A DNA stretch of 25,174 nucleotides from positions 1-25,174 of the forward strand of contig JAZLCE010000032.1 of the NCBI GenBank assembly GCA_045614025.1, read 5' to 3'. The notes under the pieces were generated by a model, which was not told the DNA's origin, did not search any database, and saw nothing but the letters and a program-made list of their open reading frames with translations. Below are positions 8,663 through 15,475 of the stretch, in pieces (the first letter of the stretch is position 1; each line of letters starts with the position of its first letter). This stretch comes from RGIG4140 sp045614025 (GTDB lineage Bacteria > Pseudomonadota > Alphaproteobacteria > CAAHEQ01 > UBA3637). A program made the position numbers and the translations under genes.

Positions 8663-8691
8663 TTGACATTCTTATAAAAGTTATATATATT
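8663..8691 (+). promoter_or_regulatory. Promoter of tRNA-fMet
   Basis: Consensus TTGACA (8663-8668), a 17-base spacer and TATATT (8686-8691). The tRNA starts 13 bases after the -10, leaving a very short 5' leader. Confidence 0.85.
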
Positions 8692-8704
8692 AACTTTATT
8701 CTAT

Positions 8705-8782
8705 CGCGGGGTAGAGCAGTCCGGTAGCTTGCCAGGCTCATAACCTGGAGGTCGTGAGGTTCAAATCCCACCCCCGCAACCA
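8705..8782 (+). tRNA. Initiator tRNA-fMet (CAT)
   Basis: Full cloverleaf with encoded CCA. Initiator hallmarks are the C1 x A72 mismatch (CGCGGGG against CCCCGCA), A11-U24 in the D stem and anticodon loop CTCATAA. The anticodon stem is CCAGG/CCTGG, so the first of the three conserved G-C pairs is A-U. It is one base longer than the usual 77: the T stem reads GTGAGG on the 5' side against CCCAC on the 3' side, which pairs perfectly only if the single A is bulged. This could be real or a one-base sequence error. Confidence 0.95.
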
Positions 8783-8884
8783 ATTAAGAAACCGCCTTTA
8801 TGGCGGTTTTTTTTATTGGTCTGTGGTGCGTGTGGATTTTAGCTCACGGCCGACAAGGAGGTCGTGACGGTTCGGGCGACAGCC
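8763..8884 (+). repeat. Direct repeat, copy 1 (tRNA 3' end, terminator, micro-ORF)
   Basis: Repeated at an exact offset of 170 bases (copy 2 at 8933). The first 87 bases (8763-8849) are identical in both copies and comprise the last 20 nt of tRNA-fMet including CCA, the terminator hairpin and the following sequence. The remaining 35 bases differ at five positions. In copy 1 it is preceded by the intact tRNA body. Confidence 0.95.
8789..8814 (+). terminator. Terminator of tRNA-fMet
   Basis: AAACCGCC/GGCGGTTT with loop TTTAT followed by an uninterrupted T-run. It begins seven bases after the tRNA CCA end. Confidence 0.92.
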
Positions 8885-8892
8885 AATGTTGA
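8800..8892 (+). CDS. Putative 30-aa micro-ORF starting inside the tRNA terminator (copy 1)
   Basis: ATG in the terminator loop opens a frame beginning MAVFFIGLWCVWILAHGRQ, a hydrophobic Trp-rich start followed by a Gly/Arg/Asp-rich end. There is no Shine-Dalgarno and most transcripts should stop before it, so expression is doubtful. What argues for coding is that four of the five differences from copy 2 within the frame fall at third codon positions and are synonymous. The sample is tiny and C/G to T/A drift could also explain it. Confidence 0.25.
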   Translation: MAVFFIGLWCVWILAHGRQGGRDGSGDSQC

Positions 8893-8932
8893 GGCCTTGC
8901 CGAAACAGCCCTTTAGGGTGAGCGTAGCGAAT

Positions 8933-9054
8933 AAATCCCACCCCCGCAACCAATTAAGAAACCGCCTTTATGGCGGTTTTTTTTATTGGTCTGTGGTGCG
9001 TGTGGATTTTAGCTCACGGACGACAAAGAGGTCGTGATGGTTCAGGCGATAGCC
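8933..9054 (+). repeat. Direct repeat, copy 2 (orphan tRNA-fMet 3' fragment, terminator, micro-ORF)
   Basis: Carries the last 20 nt of tRNA-fMet (8933-8952) without any tRNA body, then the same terminator and flank as copy 1. Immediately upstream is unrelated sequence (8893-8932) with a small CCCTTTAGGG dyad. Such an orphan tRNA 3' end is the footprint expected from tandem duplication or from integration and loss at a tRNA attachment site. Confidence 0.95.
8959..8984 (+). terminator. Second copy of the tRNA-fMet terminator
   Basis: Identical to the hairpin at 8789-8814 including the T-run. It acts as a backup terminator for any read-through. Confidence 0.85.
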
Positions 9055-9059
9055 CATGA
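8970..9059 (+). CDS. Putative 29-aa micro-ORF (copy 2)
   Basis: Same frame as the copy at 8800 and the same first 19 residues; then one Gly to Arg change and a different final residue. It starts inside the duplicated terminator without a ribosome-binding site. Listed because the reading frame is kept in both copies; it may simply be untranslated repeat. Confidence 0.22.
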   Translation: MAVFFIGLWCVWILAHGRQRGRDGSGDSP

Positions 9060-9285
9060 GCTGGAATTTTGATTCCAAGCAAATGGTTGCGTGCCGAAAG
9101 GGGCGCAAAACTTATTTTGGGAATTACTAATCCCTTTTTCAGACAATAAAAAGTAAAAAGAATTTTTTAATTTAAAACATAAAAATTTTAAATTAACACA
9201 CAATAAAAAAGGCATAAAAACAAAAAAACTTTAAAACACATCTATCCATAAGATCTGATTTTTTAATACCATCACATTCAACATA
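9060..9285. other. Non-coding stretch with possible structured RNA
   Basis: No gene seen. 9060-9110 is richer in G+C than its surroundings and can fold on the plus strand: TGGAA/TTCCA, then TTGCG...CGCAA closing a GAAA tetraloop. Next comes GGGA/TCCC followed by five T residues (about 9119-9146), which resembles a weak terminator. It could be the tail of the repeat unit or a small RNA. 9147-9285 is plain AT-rich sequence. Confidence 0.35.
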
Positions 9286-9322
9286 TAAAAAAGCTGTTTA
9301 GAACTATTCAGTATAAACAGCT
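9286..9322 (-). terminator. Terminator of the AsmA-like gene
   Basis: AGCTGTTTA/TAAACAGCT, nine perfect pairs with a 13-base loop, followed on the minus strand by six T residues. A further TAAACAGC copy at 9324-9331 allows an alternative pairing. Confidence 0.75.
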
Positions 9323-9355
9323 CTAAACAGCAAAATTTTTCTTTAAAAAATCTTA

Positions 9356-10156
9356 TTAGAAAATACCTTTTACAGCATTAATCAAGCCATCAGATGTTTT
9401 TTTGGCTTCATCAATAATTTTATTTGCCCCATCAATAGCTTGTTGTGCTGATTGTTTTAACAAATCTTCAACACCTTTACTAGCAGCTTTAATGCTTTCA
9501 ACAGAAATCAAGTCAAAGATATAAACAACAACATCTTTAATTGTTTGCTTTTTATCTTTTTCACCAATATTTTTTTGTTGAATATTTGGCAATTGAATTT
9601 CCGTTGTTTGTTCTAAAAAGCCCAAAGTTAAAGATGAATTATTCACTTGTAAATCTTTAATTACAACTGTTTTCGTGTTTGTTTTAGAAGGTGTTGCAAC
9701 TTCTTTTTCTGTTTTTTGTTGAGCATTTTCTTTTTTATCTGAATTTAAAAAGGCATCAACATTACTTTTAAGCGTTGTTAAATTAGAAGTCACTTGTCCA
9801 TCTTTATATGAAGCTTCTGCCGAAACATGAGTTCCATCAATCAAAACTTGATCAATAATAATTTTATCATGTAATAACGTTGTTGGACGGAAAACAACTT
9901 TTACTTGTTTAACAGAAAACACTTCTGGAGATTTATATCCTTTTGGATTTCCAATTGAAAGACCATTTAATGAAACTTCACCTTTTGCCAAAGATAAATC
10001 CATCCCCTCTAACTTGGCAGAAGTTTGAGTTACTTTAGGGACATACGTTTCAACAGCTTTTTTAACTATTTCCCCCGCATAAAAATAAACACCAGTCAGC
10101 AATAAAATTAAAATAATAAATAACCACATAAATGTTTTAAGCAAAAATTTAATCAT
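9356..10156 (-). CDS. AsmA-like membrane-anchored envelope protein
   Basis: 266 aa. One N-terminal membrane segment (about 7-27) is followed by a periplasmic part with the pattern typical of AsmA-type proteins: repeated strands such as LEGMDLSLAKGEVSLNGLSI and VIKDLQVNNSSLTLG, separated by a Lys/Glu/Thr-rich linker (about 135-160). The last 55 residues form an amphipathic helix rich in Ala, Lys and Asp. AsmA relatives act in outer-membrane biogenesis and lipid transport, but this one is short and its exact role is open. AGGAG supports the start. It is followed by its own terminator and sits 85 bases downstream of the U32 gene, so it is probably a separate unit. Confidence 0.75.
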   Translation of the reverse strand: MIKFLLKTFMWLFIILILLLTGVYFYAGEIVKKAVETYVPKVTQTSAKLEGMDLSLAKGEVSLNGLSIGNPKGYKSPEVFSVKQVKVVFRPTTLLHDKIIIDQVLIDGTHVSAEASYKDGQVTSNLTTLKSNVDAFLNSDKKENAQQKTEKEVATPSKTNTKTVVIKDLQVNNSSLTLGFLEQTTEIQLPNIQQKNIGEKDKKQTIKDVVVYIFDLISVESIKAASKGVEDLLKQSAQQAIDGANKIIDEAKKTSDGLINAVKGIF

Positions 10157-10241
10157 TTTTATCTCCTAAAAAAAAATAAAAGCATTTCAATAAAAAAAGA
10201 GTAATCTTTTTTAATAAAAAAATCAAGCCATTATAAATCTC

Positions 10242-12503
10242 TTAAGCAAACTTCTTTTTAAAGTTTCCTGTAAACGTATTTTTTAATGGTTGAAATTTAA
10301 ATGAAGCCTCAATAATTTTTTTAGCTTCATTCACCGTATATTTTCTTGAGCAAAAATCAATTCGATAAAATTGTGGATTTAAATCTTTTGCTTCTGGTGC
10401 AATATAAAATGGGGTTGTTTTCAAAACTTTTGTTTCGCAATTTTCAGATAAAAGCAAAAAGCTTTCTTTCCCCTGATAAATTTCTTCAGAAATAAACTTT
10501 CTGTCACAATCAGAACATTCATTTTTTCTAACGCAGTTTGCCGAAATAAACAACTCAATATCCTGATAAACAACAAGAGTGGCCGAATCGGATTTTGAAA
10601 GAAGTGTTTGAATATTTTCTTTTGTATCTTCAACACTTAAAGTAACCCCCCTCGCCTTTTGTTCCAACAAATAGGAAAGAGATTGTAAATTTAAAACACC
10701 AATTGTATGATCAACATAGATCTTTGCAGATGCAGGCAAAAGCGATAATCCAGAAATATTTCCAATCATAAATTGATTAAATCCAGCTTTTAAAAAATCA
10801 TTTATTTTCTTTTGCCAAAGCAATTGATTTTTAATAATCGTTGGTAAAGATAAGACTAATTTTTCTTTTGGCAAAAAGTTAATTTCATCCACAGCTACCT
10901 TTTCATTTAATTTAAAAATAATCTGATCAAAAGATGAAAGATCCAAATTCTCTAATAAATTAAGCTGATCTGTTTTCAAACTCCATTTGGATTGTTCTTT
11001 TTCCTTTTTAAAGCTTTGTGGTAAGGGCAAAACAACTTCTTTTGCCTCAAACGAAAGCGATTGATATAATAATCTTCTAAGCTCATTTAATAAAGAGACT
11101 GGGACAAATAAACTTTCATTATTTTCAAGGAACAATTCTTTCAAATAAAATGAATAATCTCCTGTTTTTGAGAAACTTGAAACAACATTTTCATACACTT
11201 TGTCAGGCTGTTTTGCCTTTGAAAAATCACCCGATAAACAAACTGTTTGATCTAAACAAGTAGCCGTTATTTTATCTTTCAAAACACAAACCAATACATC
11301 TATACCAGTTTGATTTAAATATTCATTTGGTTTTGGTTTTTGATATTTATATGAACGTTTAACTTTTGTTGATGATGCCAAATAAACTTTTGCTCCCTTT
11401 TTGATAAATGGAGCATTATTTGGCAATTTAATTGAAACTTTTTGCCCTTTTTGAACTTCAAAAACATGTTTTTTATTTAAATATAATTCTTCTGCAGAAA
11501 ACCCAAATGGTCGTTCAACACCTTCTACATCAATTTGGATACCATCATATCTTTCAAGGGAGGATAATGTTTTAAATGTTAAAATACCCCCCGAAACAAT
11601 TTCAACAGTTCCAATAAACAAACCTCGGTGACCTACAAAATCTTCATCAATAACTTGTTTATTTTTTCCATTAAAATGCAATGTTGTCCACGGACGAGCA
11701 AAAATTTGCTTCAAATTATCTGAAAGCGAAATATCTGTTTTCCCCGTATCTAAAATTCGGCGATAATAATCTGTTACAGCCCCAACATAAAGTGGCGTTT
11801 TCTTTCGACCTTCAATTTTTAAGGATAATCCTTTTAACTTTAAAACATCTTTTTCTAATGCCAAATCTTTCATTGAAAATAAATGAGATTTTTTACCTCC
11901 TCTTTCAAAAAGGGATCGACAAGAATAAACGCATTTACCTCTATTTGCGCTTCTTGATGTTGTTAATGAAGAAAACAAACATAAGCCGCTATAAGAATAA
12001 CATAAGGCACCATGAATAAAAACTTCAATTTCAACACCGGATTTTTCTTTAATTTCAATTATTTCCTTTAACGACAGTTCTCGCGCCAAAACAACTCTTT
12101 CAAACCCTTGTTTTTTAAGAGCCAAGGCGCCAGCCAAATTATGAACAGCCATTTGCGTGCTTGCATGCAACACTAGTGTTGGAAAACATTTTTTCACAAT
12201 TCTTGCAACGCCTAAATCTTGAACAATCACTGCATCAACTTTATATTTCTCACACAAAGAAAGCATTTTTAATAATTCAGGCAATTCTTTTTCTTGCATT
12301 AAAGTATTAATTGCAACATAAACCTTTTTACCCTTTGAATGCGCAAAAGCCGTTATTTCATTTAAATCATCTTCATCAAAATTAACAGCTTCAGCTCGCG
12401 CTGAAAAAGCTTTTAAACCCAAATAAACAGCATCTGCACCAAAATAAAAAGCACTATAAGCAGCTTCTTTATCTCCAGCAGGAGCCAAAAGTTCTGTATC
12501 CAT
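10242..12503 (-). CDS. Peptidase U32 family protein, long (RlhA-like) form
   Basis: 753 aa. The N-terminal half is a U32 TIM-barrel starting LLAPAGDKEAAYSAFYFGAD. It contains the family signature E160-V-F-I-H-G-A-L-C168 with C175, C191 and C195, the Cys set associated with iron-sulfur or prephenate-dependent RNA hydroxylation in this family. Despite the name, characterised bacterial members include RlhA (23S rRNA C2501 hydroxylation) and TrhP (tRNA U34). The length and a C-terminal extension resemble the long RlhA class, so rRNA hydroxylation is the best guess. The C-terminal part has its own Cys motif (NECSDC near residue 655). Fourteen bases downstream of the LD-carboxypeptidase gene, with AAAGGAT as ribosome-binding site, so it belongs to that operon. 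Confidence 0.9.
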   Translation of the reverse strand: MDTELLAPAGDKEAAYSAFYFGADAVYLGLKAFSARAEAVNFDEDDLNEITAFAHSKGKKVYVAINTLMQEKELPELLKMLSLCEKYKVDAVIVQDLGVARIVKKCFPTLVLHASTQMAVHNLAGALALKKQGFERVVLARELSLKEIIEIKEKSGVEIEVFIHGALCYSYSGLCLFSSLTTSRSANRGKCVYSCRSLFERGGKKSHLFSMKDLALEKDVLKLKGLSLKIEGRKKTPLYVGAVTDYYRRILDTGKTDISLSDNLKQIFARPWTTLHFNGKNKQVIDEDFVGHRGLFIGTVEIVSGGILTFKTLSSLERYDGIQIDVEGVERPFGFSAEELYLNKKHVFEVQKGQKVSIKLPNNAPFIKKGAKVYLASSTKVKRSYKYQKPKPNEYLNQTGIDVLVCVLKDKITATCLDQTVCLSGDFSKAKQPDKVYENVVSSFSKTGDYSFYLKELFLENNESLFVPVSLLNELRRLLYQSLSFEAKEVVLPLPQSFKKEKEQSKWSLKTDQLNLLENLDLSSFDQIIFKLNEKVAVDEINFLPKEKLVLSLPTIIKNQLLWQKKINDFLKAGFNQFMIGNISGLSLLPASAKIYVDHTIGVLNLQSLSYLLEQKARGVTLSVEDTKENIQTLLSKSDSATLVVYQDIELFISANCVRKNECSDCDRKFISEEIYQGKESFLLLSENCETKVLKTTPFYIAPEAKDLNPQFYRIDFCSRKYTVNEAKKIIEASFKFQPLKNTFTGNFKKKFA

Positions 12504-12517
12504 CTTTTATCCTTTAT

Positions 12518-13381
12518 TTACTTTTCAAAAATAAGTTTACCTTCTGTTGCGTTTAAAATTGCTTTTTTTCCAATTGGAAAAACAATTCTTTCAGGTATAT
12601 GCCCATAAGGAAAGGCGCTCACAACAGGTATTCCTAAATGATTAAAATAACTATCAAAAACTGTTTTCACATCTCCATCTTGAGGATCTTTTGGCGTGCA
12701 ATCTGCGCATTTGGATAAAATAACACCTGCCAAATCATCTAAATGCCCTCCCAATCGCAACTGATTTAACATTCGATCAATCCGATATGGTGATTCATGA
12801 ACTTCTTCAACAACAAGCAATGCTTTTTTTAAAGATGGCATGTATTTTGTTCCCATCAACGAAACAAGCATTGTTAGAGTTCCACCAATAACCGTTCCTT
12901 TTGCAACGCCCTTTTTCACCGTTGACAAATTTTCAACAATTAAAGGTTCATCATTCACTGCCTTCAAAAAAGTTTCTTTTAAAAGTGGCTCAACACCTTT
13001 AACAGCGCAATCGGCATTAAATCCAGAATATGAAATCATTTTATTTTTTTTATATAACGCCAATTGAAGCGCTGTAATATCACTAAATCCAAATAATTTT
13101 TTATTCGCCTTTTTAATTGCTTTATAATCAAGCATATCCAAAATTCTAGGTGAGCCATAACCACCTCTTAAGGCCACAACAAAATCTGTTGTTTTATCAG
13201 TTAATGCCGCATTTAAATCTTGAGCGCGAGCCTCATCAGAACCAGCCAAATAACGCTCTTGATCAAAAACATGAGGCATAAACTTAACACCAAACCCTTC
13301 TTTTTGAAAAAAAGACTCTATCATTTTTTTTTGAGAAAGAGGTGCTGGTGAGGCTGGCGCAACAATACTAACAATTTTCAT
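12518..13381 (-). CDS. LD-carboxypeptidase (MccF/LdcA family S66)
   Basis: 287 aa, normal for family S66. These serine peptidases cut the D-Ala from the L,D bond of tetrapeptide muropeptides, giving tripeptides for recycling. The expected triad is S100 (GFSDIT), E192 (VVEEVHESPYRIDRML) and H261 (YGHIPERIVFPIG); the conserved LRGGYGSPR and VIGGTL motifs are present. No signal peptide, so it is cytosolic like LdcA. ATGA overlap with the upstream Mur ligase and AAGGAGG before the start give tight coupling. Some S66 proteins (MccF) degrade microcin C instead, but the neighbouring Mur ligase favours wall recycling. Confidence 0.92.
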   Translation of the reverse strand: MKIVSIVAPASPAPLSQKKMIESFFQKEGFGVKFMPHVFDQERYLAGSDEARAQDLNAALTDKTTDFVVALRGGYGSPRILDMLDYKAIKKANKKLFGFSDITALQLALYKKNKMISYSGFNADCAVKGVEPLLKETFLKAVNDEPLIVENLSTVKKGVAKGTVIGGTLTMLVSLMGTKYMPSLKKALLVVEEVHESPYRIDRMLNQLRLGGHLDDLAGVILSKCADCTPKDPQDGDVKTVFDSYFNHLGIPVVSAFPYGHIPERIVFPIGKKAILNATEGKLIFEK

Positions 13382-14781
13382 TTTTCCTCCTTCGAAAAAA
13401 CTCTTTTTAAATCCTTTAAAATTTCAACAGCAAAATCACTCAATGATGAATCTCTTGCTCCCATAACAACAATAGTATCATTTGGTTTTACTCGATCTAA
13501 AATATGTTTTTTAACTGCATCTCTTGTTTCAAAACAAACCGCTTTTTTACCACTCATAAATAAAGGTTCCGTTACTTCAATTGAGGAAATAGATTTATCA
13601 ACCGTTCCTCCAACATAATAAACAGGCAACATTAAAAAGCTTACCTGCTCTGTTAATTCTTGTTTTAACATTTGGATTAATCCCTCTTTCATTAATTTAA
13701 GAGGAGCAAATCCATGTGGTTGAAAAATAACAAATAAATGCTCTTCCTTATTTAAAAGAGCTTTTAATGATGACAATGCCGCCTTAATTTTTTCTTCATT
13801 ATGCGCATAATCATCAATAACTGTTATCCCTTGAACTGAACCAACCTTTTCAAGCCTTCGATGCGTACCTTTAAAGTTTTTTAATGCATTCAACGAATCT
13901 TTAATATCAATACCCATTAACAAACAAACACTGACACAAGCTAATGCATTTGAAAGATTATGCAAGCCAATAAATGGTAGCGAATATTTTTTTTCATTTA
14001 AAACAAAAGAAATGCCTTGAGGCGTTTGCAAAATTTCATGTGCAAATAATGTGGCCGATTTATCTTTTTCAACCGAAAATGAAATAATCTTTTTATCTGG
14101 TAACGAAATTGTTTTCGTGTGTTCGCAATCAAGATTAATCACACAACCAAACAAAGCCCTTTCCAAAAATCTTTCAAATAATGGTTTTATTTCTTCTAAT
14201 GGCTTATGATCCAAGGAAATATTATTTAACACACTAATAAAAGGATTATATAATTCAATTGATCCATCAGACTCATCAGATTCAATAACAATTGTATCAC
14301 CCGTATCAAAAATCAAATTAGAAGGCTCCTCATCATGATATGAATTGAGCATAATCCCACCATTAATCATAACAGGGTGCTTGTTTAAATGATATAAAAC
14401 ATGAGCCGTCATTGCTGTTACACTTGTTTTTCCGCTAGTGCCGGCAACTGCAATCCGTTTTTCAAAAGAATGAAAAATTTCAGCCAACAATTCTGCTCTT
14501 TTTTTTATAGGCAAAGAAAGATCAAGTGCTTTTTTGACGTCTAAAATACTTTTTTCAACAGCTGATGATACAACCAAAAAATCAACATCCCTAGTCACCC
14601 CAGACCCATCTTGAGGAAAAAGAGAAATACCTTCCTTTAAAAGCCGCTCTTTCATTTCAATATTTTGTTCTTGATCAAATGAACGATCTGAACCTAAAAC
14701 ACGTTCACCTTTTTTTTGAAGATACAGGGCAATTGCGCTCATCCCAATACCACCAATTCCACAGAAAAAAAATGTTGCCAT
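13378..14781 (-). CDS. Mur ligase of the MurC/Mpl type
   Basis: 467 aa, cytosolic. N-terminal Rossmann domain (FCGIGGIGMSAIAL, GSD), central ATPase domain with P-loop G114-T-S-G-K-T-S120, ESDESDGS and NNISLDH, and C-terminal domain with GTHRRLE and DDYAHN. The overall order is that of UDP-N-acetylmuramate ligases. Adding L-Ala (MurC) and adding a recycled tripeptide (Mpl) are the two possible activities. Pairing with an LD-carboxypeptidase, which makes the tripeptide, favours Mpl. Two positions differ from the common pattern: Ser116 replaces the usual His in GTHGKT, and Asn replaces the second His of DDYAHHP. First gene of the operon, with an own promoter and a slightly distant AGAGGA. Confidence 0.85.
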   Translation of the reverse strand: MATFFFCGIGGIGMSAIALYLQKKGERVLGSDRSFDQEQNIEMKERLLKEGISLFPQDGSGVTRDVDFLVVSSAVEKSILDVKKALDLSLPIKKRAELLAEIFHSFEKRIAVAGTSGKTSVTAMTAHVLYHLNKHPVMINGGIMLNSYHDEEPSNLIFDTGDTIVIESDESDGSIELYNPFISVLNNISLDHKPLEEIKPLFERFLERALFGCVINLDCEHTKTISLPDKKIISFSVEKDKSATLFAHEILQTPQGISFVLNEKKYSLPFIGLHNLSNALACVSVCLLMGIDIKDSLNALKNFKGTHRRLEKVGSVQGITVIDDYAHNEEKIKAALSSLKALLNKEEHLFVIFQPHGFAPLKLMKEGLIQMLKQELTEQVSFLMLPVYYVGGTVDKSISSIEVTEPLFMSGKKAVCFETRDAVKKHILDRVKPNDTIVVMGARDSSLSDFAVEILKDLKRVFSKEEK

Positions 14782-14819
14782 TTAAAATATTTTCCTCTAA
14801 AATAAAAATAATTTAATGT

Positions 14820-14848
14820 ATTTTAACTTAATTTTAAACAAAAGTAAA
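14820..14848 (-). promoter_or_regulatory. Promoter of the Mur ligase-LD-carboxypeptidase-U32 operon
   Basis: TTTACT (14843-14848), a 17-base spacer and TAAAAT (14820-14825) on the minus strand, giving a leader of about 30 bases before the ATG at 14781. The divergent gene starts at 14861, so this promoter lies in its 5' flank. Confidence 0.5.
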
Positions 14849-14860
14849 GAGAGGTTGAAA

Positions 14861-15475
14861 ATGCGCAAATACTTTTTATGCTCGGCTATTTTATTTTCTT
14901 GTTTTATTTCATTTCAAGTTCAAGCAACAAGCGGTCTTTTTCCTGAACTTCAAAAAAAAGAAAAAACTGTTGAACCAGCTGAAAATAATGAATCTTTTGA
15001 ATTATTCAATGAAGAAGATGCCATTGAATTAAACAAAAATCCTGAAGAAGAATTTAAAGAAATCAAAGATGCTGATCTTAAAGAGCCAATCCAAAAACCA
15101 ACCCCTAAAAAAGAAACAGAACCAACAAACAAAAAGAAAAAGGAGCAAATTTTTGAAATTCATCCTCACGATATTCAAATCATCACTCCACCAACAGGTC
15201 CTGCATCTCAATTTTGCATTGGGCAATTAACTCTCGAAAATAAAACTGACTATACTTTATCTGAACTTAAACTTCTTATTTCTTATGGCGCAGGAGAAGT
15301 GCCTTACGCATTTTCAAATATCACAGCGAATGATTCTGTAACTGGCTCTATTAATTTATTAGGCCCAATGTGCCAAGATTTATTAAAAACTGTTCCAGTT
15401 AAAGCAGAAATTTGCAAAGCAGAAGGTATTTCAGATGCTGAATGCAAATCTATGATTAGATATATTGTTAAATAA
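14861..15475 (+). CDS. Secreted protein of unknown function upstream of slt
   Basis: 204 aa from the ATG at 14861, chosen because AGAGAGG lies six bases upstream and a signal peptide follows at once (MRKYFLCSAILFSCFISFQV..., cleavage near 22). An in-frame ATG at 14816 would bury the signal. Residues about 25-110 are a low-complexity Glu/Lys/Pro linker. Residues about 115-204 form a compact domain with four Cys (FCIGQL, GPMCQDL, AEICKAE, DAECKS), spaced for two disulfides. No family recognised. The next gene starts directly after its stop (TAAATG), so it probably assists or accompanies the lytic transglycosylase. Confidence 0.85.
   Translation: MRKYFLCSAILFSCFISFQVQATSGLFPELQKKEKTVEPAENNESFELFNEEDAIELNKNPEEEFKEIKDADLKEPIQKPTPKKETEPTNKKKKEQIFEIHPHDIQIITPPTGPASQFCIGQLTLENKTDYTLSELKLLISYGAGEVPYAFSNITANDSVTGSINLLGPMCQDLLKTVPVKAEICKAEGISDAECKSMIRYIVK

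Noticed and set aside
8763..9054. CRISPR-like repeat
   Set aside because: Only two copies, 87-122 bases long, containing a tRNA end and a terminator; no spacers or cas genes.
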